Origin: Mesostigma viride | Lineage: Eukaryota; Streptophyta; Mesostigmatophyceae; Mesostigmatales; Mesostigmataceae | Assembly: GCA_009746045.1 (NCBI GenBank) | Contig: RPFO01000508.1 | Location: forward strand, 1 to 21,441 | Direction: 5' to 3' | DNA length: 21,441 bases | Shown: positions 15,784 through 21,441 of the stretch, one piece after another | Layout: every line of letters begins with the position of its first letter | Position numbering within the stretch: the first letter of the stretch is position 1 | Notes under the pieces: generated by a model | What the model saw: the letters and a program-made list of their open reading frames with translations, nothing else | What the model was told of the DNA's origin: nothing | The model's database searches: none | Made by a program: the position numbers and the translations under genes

Positions 15784-18700
15784 ATGGTGTTGCATCGATG
15801 CAATGTGCTTGCGTGTGCGGCCTCCTCTGCTACATTGCCACGTCATTTTAATTCTTATCCAGTTTATTTTCCATTTTGTGAGGGGGTGTCGCAGCTGACA
15901 ATATCCAACCTCGCGTTTGGGCTGATGGGATTGCAGGAACTGGTCGGGTTGTGGACCATCCTCGCTCTGCTGACAAGAGGCACCTTAGGCGACCCGACAT
16001 ACGAAGGGTTCTTGCAAGGACAGCAGGAGACCGATATTACCGTCCAGGGTGAAAGGCCGACGCACGCACTCCAACGGGAACAACGTTCGGTAGAAGGGTT
16101 GGCGATTGATGCCACCGGGGAACCAGGCGCCGCCGCCCGAACATGGTTGCTTGGCGGCGGTGGCATGCCCGTTAAAGTGGGCACCAGGCGGCAGCTGTTG
16201 CAGAAGCCTTACCCCAAGGCCACAGTCCAGTTCCCCCCCTACATTCCGCCTCTGTGCAAGCAAGGGCCGGCCAAGGCGGTCAACCAGTCTGGCATGGCGG
16301 GCTACGTCGGTGGCGCGCCTGTGGGCATCAACGCAGTGCTGCCGGCGCAGCAGGCCCAGAGATCCCTTCACGACGAGCTGGACGATCACGTGTCGGCCGC
16401 TTTCAGGCAGAAGCCGGCAACAGGAGCCGGGGGGGGGGGCAGCCAGGGGGCTCAGGAGCCTGGCCCTGGCTACTGGGGGCCCACCGGCGCGACGCCTTCG
16501 TGGGCCACCGCGGGGACGAGCTCCACGCGTGTGTCGGACGACAGCGTGTCGACCCTGTTTGATGACGGCCGCCCGGCGGCCGATGCGACCGGTGGCGCGC
16601 CTCCCGGTGCGGGCGCGGCTGCTGTGGGCGCGTGGAAGGTGGCGCCCGGCCCCCTGCGGTTGCCCGGCAGCACCTCGCAGGGGCTGGCCGATGGTGTGGA
16701 TTGGTCAGCTTGGGGCGAGGAGGCGCCGGCGTCTGCTGGCCTCACCCGCGGCGGCCCCCTGGTGGTGCCCCACAAGGTCCCTGTGATTGCCCCTAACGGG
16801 GGGGTGGACTGGTCCGCCTGGGAGACCCACACCAAGGCCACGCACGCCTCGCTGGCGGGGGAGGGGGGGGAGCTGGAACCGCTTGGGCTGGGCGTGATCG
16901 GCAACCCGCGGCGCCGCTCGCTGCTGGAGACGTGGGAAGCTGACTTCCGCAAGCACCACCTGACCAGCCAGTCGCACCGTTTCCCCTTGTCGCACATCAA
17001 GCCCGAGCGCATGAAGCAGCTGGTGCCTGCGGTGGCCAAGCTGCTGGCGCCGCCGCACGCGTCCTCGTGCACCAGCGTGGGCGTGGCGTGTTCGGATGTG
17101 GCCGTCTCGCGCGTGGGCCTGCGGCTGTGGGACAAGTCGCTCGGGTCGTGCGCGGTGGTGGGGCTGGCGCACTCGTTGCTGGACACGCGCTTGGGGCTGG
17201 ACATCGACAAGCATGACACCGTCATCCGTGAGTGGGGTGGCGGTTGACAAGGTGATGTGTGCCTAGGGCGCGGACGCGGTGACGTGTACGTAGTGTGCGA
17301 CGCCGTCCAACGCGAGTGGGGGGGGAGGCAGCGTATCGGCGCGTCGTGTCGGATGGGGTGATGGGTGAGTGGGCGGTGGATGGCAGCATGCGTGAGTAGG
17401 GGGCAAAGGTGGGCTAAGAACATGGTTTTGAAGAGGGGGCACCTAGAGGGCCCGCGCCCTTATATGCACACACGTGGTTGTCGATTTGGGTACAACTAGA
17501 TCCAAATCAGGACCTCTGGACGCATGGAGGCGCTGCGTTGGTGTGTGCTGGCAGTCGTTGGAGTGGCACCGTTTGGGTGTGGAAGGATTCTACCTAGGGG
17601 CTGCCTGAGCACTGCCCATATCGCGTGCATTTGGCCCATATGTTGTAAGTTTCGCCAGACATGGGAATAGTGAACTGAGCGACCAGGATGTACCTGGTTG
17701 TACTACACAGTACCAGGCTGTACAAGTCTGTTCTAGACCAGAAGTTTCAAGGCACCGCACAGAACAGGTTGTGCAGGCGTGGTGTGGGAAACAAGGACAC
17801 GGAAACCTAGCGTGCGGCGTGAGCATGGTTGCGCTGGCCGCTAACGACGCGCTTGCCGTGCGCTGCCTGGTGCCGCAGGTTTCGGGGGTGCCCCCGTCGA
17901 GTCGTTTGCGCCCCACGTGGGCCGCCGCACGACCATCTCGTTTTTGCGCGAGGTGCCGCTCTCCAAGGAGGACAAGCTGACGGCCAAGGAGGGCACGGAT
18001 GCGTGGACCAAGGGCGATGTGCTGGCGCCTGAGCGGTTCTACCTCTCGTACGGCATTCGCGGCACCCACGTGGGTGCGAGCGCGGGCGAGCTGCATCTGT
18101 TCAAGGGCAAGCCGTACGTGCCCATGGAGGCATTGGCGGGGGCAGAACCGACCAAGCGGGGGATGGCGCTCTACGAGCTGCTCAAGGTGGGGTGGGGGTG
18201 GGTGGGTGGGAGGGGGTGGGTGGGCGGAGGGTGGGGGGTGGGGGGGGGTGGGGGGTGGGGTGGGGGTGGTGGGGTGGGGGGTGTGGGGGTGGGTGGGGGT
18301 GGGATGGGGTGGGGGGGGGTGGGAATGGGTGGGGGTGGGGGTGGGTGGGGGTGGGGGGTGGGGGTGGGGGTGGGGGGTGGGGGGTGGGGGTGGGGTGGGG
18401 GGGTGGGGGTGGGGTGGTGGGGGGGGGGTGGGGGTGGGGGGTGGGGGTGGGTGGGGGTGGGGGTGGGGTGGGGGTGGGGGTGGGGGGGGGGGTGGGGGTG
18501 GGGGGGGTGGGTGGGGGTGGGGGTGGGGTGGGGGGTGGGGGGGGTGGGGGGGGGGTGGGGTGGGGGTGGGGGGGGGGGTGGGGGGGGGGTGGGGTGGGGG
18601 GTGGGGTGGGGTGGGGGGTGGGGATGGGGGGGTGGGGGTGGGGGGTGGGGTGGGGGTACGGTGGGGGGGGTGTGATTGGGTGGTGGGGTTGGACACGTGT

Positions 18701-19540
18701 GGGGGAAGAGGTGGTGCTGGGCTATAGGAGCAAGGTTTGGTTCGTTGTGCACGCCAGCGCGTGAGGTGTTCACCTATGGCTCCCATTTTCCATGGCTCAC
18801 GTGGCTGTGTGGCTGCCCATGGGATGCGCCATGCAAGCATGGATGCTTGCCACCTGGCGTGCTAGAGAGTGGAAGGATGAGGGGATGGAAGTGAAGGCAC
18901 GGTTTTGTCCCTTCGTGCCTCCCTGGCATTACATGCCCTGTGGCCTCCCAAGGGTGGCACGCAAAGGGTAATGAATTCGCCAGTGGTGCCGGACAGGGAG
19001 GAAATGGCTTTGGGCCTGGTAGGGTACCCGCTGCGTGTGCACCTTATCAAAGGGACGCCTTATGATCGAAAAGAATTGTACAGATGGACGACTAGGAAGT
19101 GTGGCCGGTGCTGGTGAGGGCCACACAGCTAGTTTTCCCTTCTTGTACACCTCCTTGCACTTGCAAATACTAGTATGTTGGTCATAACTTGGCAATTCTT
19201 TTCTTAGGTGTAACTTGCAAGTAGTGGTTGGTGTTCCCTGCCGTCCCCTGCCGCGCGTTGCATCCGCCAGGAGCATGTGGAGCTGGCGAGCAAAGACTCC
19301 AAGCTGGAGGAGCTCAAGCCGACCACGGGCATGAAGCTGGTGCTGACGTTGCACATGTCCGGCCTGTGCGAGCGCATCGACCTGTACGGCTTCAGCAAGA
19401 GCGGCGCGGGCCACTACTTTGAGGGCGTTAGCCACGCCAACCGCGACGCGCGCTCGGCGATGCTAGAGACGCATGTGCCAGGGCTGGAGTACTTCATCTA
19501 CAACGTGGCCATGGCCAATGGCATGTTGTGCATCTACTAA
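15784..19540 (+). CDS. Sialyltransferase-like glycosyltransferase (GT29), three exons
   Basis: Exons 15784-17227, 17879-18186 and 19271-19540 join in frame (2022 bases, 673 residues) with GT-AG introns. Sialylmotif L spans the first junction: SCAVVG (Cys456) through DIDKHDTVIR to FGGAPVESFAPHVGRRTTI. Sialylmotif S is PTTGMKLVLTLHMSGLCERI (from about residue 601), whose Cys would pair with Cys456. Motif III is HYFE (632-635); a His/Glu for motif VS follows with unusual spacing (H639, E650). A hydrophobic stretch (LMGLQELVGLWTILALL) suggests a type II Golgi anchor, followed by a long stem with two DWSAW repeats. The family moves sialic acid, or in plants probably related sugars, from CMP-sugar to glycans. 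The start is uncertain: ATG 15925 (626 residues) or an upstream exon are alternatives. The substrate is unknown. Confidence 0.85.
17228..17878 (+). other. Intron 1 of the GT29 gene
   Basis: The donor GTGAGT at 17228 and the acceptor CCGCAG ending at 17878 split an Arg codon (C|GT, phase 1) inside sialylmotif L. Joining gives VIRFGGAPVESF, which restores the motif, so the splice sites are well supported by protein logic. No other gene is seen in these 651 bases. A cluster of GTACCAGG/TACCTGG inverted words lies at about 17685-17725. Confidence 0.85.
18187..18672 (+). repeat. G-rich simple repeat, (GGGGGTGGGGTG)-like
   Basis: Nearly every base is G or T; A and C are rare. Units of 3-9 G separated by single T repeat without a fixed period. 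Every frame is open on the plus strand (Gly/Trp/Val) and the minus strand gives Pro/His, so open frames here mean nothing. In the sense RNA it gives dozens of possible G-quadruplexes directly at the 5' splice site of intron 2. The exact length is likely unreliable in any assembly. Confidence 0.95.
18187..19270 (+). other. Intron 2 of the GT29 gene
   Basis: The donor is AAG|GTGGGG at 18187 and the acceptor CGCCAG ends at 19270, phase 0. Joining gives YELLKEHVELASKD, a smooth helix-like continuation leading to sialylmotif S. The first ~480 bases are the G/T repeat annotated separately; the rest (about 18680-19270) is ordinary sequence with no recognised exon. An alternative acceptor TTTTCTTAG lies at about 19207. 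If the intron were retained, the frame would stay open through the G/T repeat to a TGA at 18673-18675. Confidence 0.8.
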
Positions 19541-20521
19541 ATATGGGGGCAGGTTGTGTTTGTCTGCCTGCCGGCAAGGCCAAATGAACAAAAGCATGGT
19601 GCAGGCAAATGGTAGCGTGCAGGCAAATGTCCTAGTCATGATATCTTTTCAGCATCGTGTGATTTCGGTGAACTGAGATGGGGCATGTGGAAGTTTTGTA
19701 CAAGGCTGTTGAAGGAAACAATCGTGTAGAATACATGTGATGTGTCTCTTTTCCTGGCATTTATTTATAATTGAGACAAGCTGCCATTTTTGCAGATTTC
19801 AAGTCCCCAGCACACAGACCACATTGCTTAGTATCCCAGCAAATGACCTTATAAATGTGCGGGTGGGTGGGAGGCAAAAGAAACAACCTGCTTCCCTAGA
19901 ATGGAAGCCCACCTTTTATAGCAACCACCTGTCCAGCCAACCCCTACCTGGGTGGCTGGGGTACAGGTGCCAGCACAAAAAAATTCTTTATTATTATTTT
20001 TTCTTTTTGTGCTATACGGCGTTGCATTCTCCGCTCAGCAGGTTAGTCATAGATAAAATGAGCATAGCTCACCAAATCCATTTCTGGCCTTGCTTTGCTT
20101 TGCATGCATCACCATTAATTAATTAATTAGGAACATAACTCCGTTGGGAGTATATGTAGCACATAGCCCAGAGAAGGGGCATATGGCCTATCATACATTC
20201 TAAGCTACTTCCTGCAAGGGTGGGAATGTAAACGACCCTTGCTCTAGGTGCACCAGGGCACTTGCAGCCCCATGATGTTCAAGCTATGCCCAGCTAAGGG
20301 GGAGCCTGTCATGGGGGGGAAGATCAGCATAGCTATACAAAAGCTAGGGCATCCATGGCGTCACAGCAGAGAGTTACTCCCTGCATGGGCACGGCATAAT
20401 TAAATAAAGCTAGGCATCATCTGGAGGGTGGCTCATCATAGGCACACATGTACATGACTAAAAAGGCTAGGCCTCAGCTGGTATAGTGCCTGTAGTAGGC
20501 GGGCATGTACAAGGCCACTGT
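19541..20521. other. Intergenic region downstream of GT29; no gene recognised
   Basis: There is no convincing coding sequence in about 980 bases. It should include the 3' untranslated region of the GT29 gene. No TGTAA is found within 250 bases of the stop; the first clear one is at about 20227. AT-rich low-complexity stretches occur at about 19978-20005 and 20114-20129 (ATTAATTAATTAATTA). Confidence 0.5.
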
Positions 20522-21089
20522 CTAACTATCTACACTACTGCTACTGTATTTCCCTAGGCTGGGGCTTCTGGGGTCGCTGGGGCCGCGGGGTCGAGGGGTC
20601 GCGTGCCAGGGCTTGTGGCCGACGTAGATGGCCGCCCCCTTCCAGTACACCGGCTGGCCCGCCTTGGTCTGCCGGAGCTGGAGGTAGGTCGGCCATAGCT
20701 CCCGTCGCCGTTGTTGCTGCGCCAGGGTCAAGTCGTCGTCCACGGTGAAGGGAGTCTTCTCGAGCCGCTTGCGGCGTCGGAGAAACGAAATCTTGTCCGC
20801 TGGGCTCTCAAAGATGAGAAGAAGCGGAGGCGCCCCTGCCTTACCCGCGCGCGGGGAGGCGGTGGGCGGTCAGCTTAATCTCACCAAGAAGGCCCATGCG
20901 TGCAAGGATTTTGCTCTCAAACGCACGTGCAAGCTTCTCGGAATTCTCACCTTCCTCCATGTCGAAGTTCTTGAGTATGGCGTTGAGGCTGCGCTTGGCG
21001 AGCTCGGCCTCCTCGCGGAGGTCAAGCGTCTGCCGCTGGAGCTGGGCTGCGACGGCGGAGGTGGTGGAGGTGGTATGTTGCTTGAGCAT
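20522..21089 (-). pseudogene. Frameshifted fragment resembling retrotransposon ORF1 RNA-binding protein
   Basis: Read on the minus strand from ATG 21089, a coiled-coil-like helix (REEAELAKRSLNAILKNFDM) leads into EIKLTAHRLPARG and a TAA at 20841-20843. If one base around 20843 is treated as extra, reading continues through KAGAPPLLLIFESPADKISF and VDDDLTLAQQQRRRELWPTY to a stop at 20522. The helix, RRM-like strand (PLLLIFESPADK) and DDDLT..QQ..RR..LWP pattern resemble ORF1-type proteins of non-LTR elements common in algal and protist genomes. No reverse transcriptase or other element part is nearby. It is a 5' fragment about 190 residues long, or a decayed insert. The assignment is from memory of the pattern, so moderate. 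Confidence 0.5.
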
Positions 21090-21441
21090 GCATCACCATA
21101 CGGTGGAATAACACAGACATGTCTACCATGCAGATGGCAACACGGCCATCTGTATGCTAGGGTGAGCACACTGTGTGAATTTGCAGGGCAAGCCCACAGC
21201 AGCTGTGCCCCTGCTCTACCCACATCTCCTTACATGGCTAACAGCCGAAAATACGTAGGACATGCAAAAAAGAAAACTTAACCCGTGTTTTTTTAATGAG
21301 AACGCGATATATCGCGTTGTAAGCTTTTTTTAGAACGCGTATAGCACCTAAGGAAATTTTTTTTTCATGGTCATGTATATACTTTCCTGAAAGCCCATAA
21401 ATCAAAGGATTTTTTGAGCTACTCAGACCTTACAAAAATGC
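21090..21441. other. Right-end noncoding region; no gene recognised
   Basis: About 350 bases, AT-rich towards the edge, with T runs (for example 21357-21365). It holds the perfect palindrome at 21301-21318. No coding or RNA gene is seen. Confidence 0.5.
21301..21318. repeat. 18-bp perfect palindrome
   Basis: AACGCGATATATCGCGTT equals its own reverse complement. A related AGAACGCGTATA word follows at about 21331-21343. It could be a protein-binding site or part of a transposon end that continues past the window; nothing else supports either. Confidence 0.6.

Noticed and set aside
16106-17423. Alternative frames on both strands over GT29 exon 1 (up to 317 residues)
   Set aside because: They are low-complexity and do not join to the downstream exons; the chosen frame gives sialylmotif L and joins in phase.
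17590-18840. Minus-strand 416-residue Pro/His-rich frame and plus-strand Gly/Trp frames
   Set aside because: These come from the G/T simple repeat, which has almost no stop codons in any frame.
18905-19117. Possible extra exon inside intron 2
   Set aside because: No GT29 motif is missing between exons 2 and 3, and joining them directly gives a smooth, in-phase protein.

Overview
This window looks like nuclear DNA of a unicellular photosynthetic eukaryote, most likely a green alga (chlorophyte). Reasons: very GC-rich coding sequence next to AT-rich spacers, GT-AG introns, TGTAA motifs about 90-115 bp after two stop codons (the algal-type poly(A) signal), an intron filled with a G-rich simple repeat, and a sialyltransferase-like (GT29) gene of the kind known in green algae. 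The phylum is an inference; no rRNA or other marker gene is present.

Layout. (1) Positions 1-4008 are a tandem satellite of about 170-bp units, roughly 23-24 copies, running off the left edge. The copies differ mostly by 1-2 base indels, which looks like unpolished long-read sequence. (2) Positions 4009-about 9504 are a non-LTR retrotransposon. Its ORF, read through three apparent frameshifts in C-rich tracts, encodes a PHD finger, a long unrecognised domain, a RING-H2 finger, C2H2/CCHC-like fingers, a reverse transcriptase (YLDD), a CCHC knuckle and a C-terminal restriction-like endonuclease. (3) Positions 9494-15274 are a nest of DNA transposons. Two related elements with CAGTCATTCCCGCG ends (A, 9507-11024; B, 11311-15272) lie in opposite orientation around a TACTCG minisatellite. 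A is interrupted by a hAT-like element (10205-10872, TSD TCCTGCGC). B is interrupted by an apparently intact pogo/Tigger-like transposon (C, 12099-15148, TA duplication, 37-bp perfect TIRs) with a DD37D transposase. A supplies the empty site for C, and B the empty site for the hAT insert, so the order of insertions can be read directly.

(4) Positions about 15784-19540 hold the only clear host gene, a three-exon GT29 sialyltransferase-like gene whose exon phases fit exactly. Its second intron begins with about 480 bp of almost pure G/T. The sialylmotif L lacks the usual GNSG and R-x-N signature, so its donor and acceptor are open questions. (5) Positions 19541-21441 are mostly noncoding, with a minus-strand, frameshifted remnant that resembles the RNA-binding ORF1 protein of non-LTR elements (20522-21089) and an 18-bp perfect palindrome near the right edge.

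Apart from the GT29 gene, the window is repetitive and selfish DNA. The most unusual items are the chromatin-reader/ubiquitin-ligase-like N-terminus of the retrotransposon, its exact junction with a nucleosome-length satellite, and the hairpin-forming ends of the A/B transposon family.
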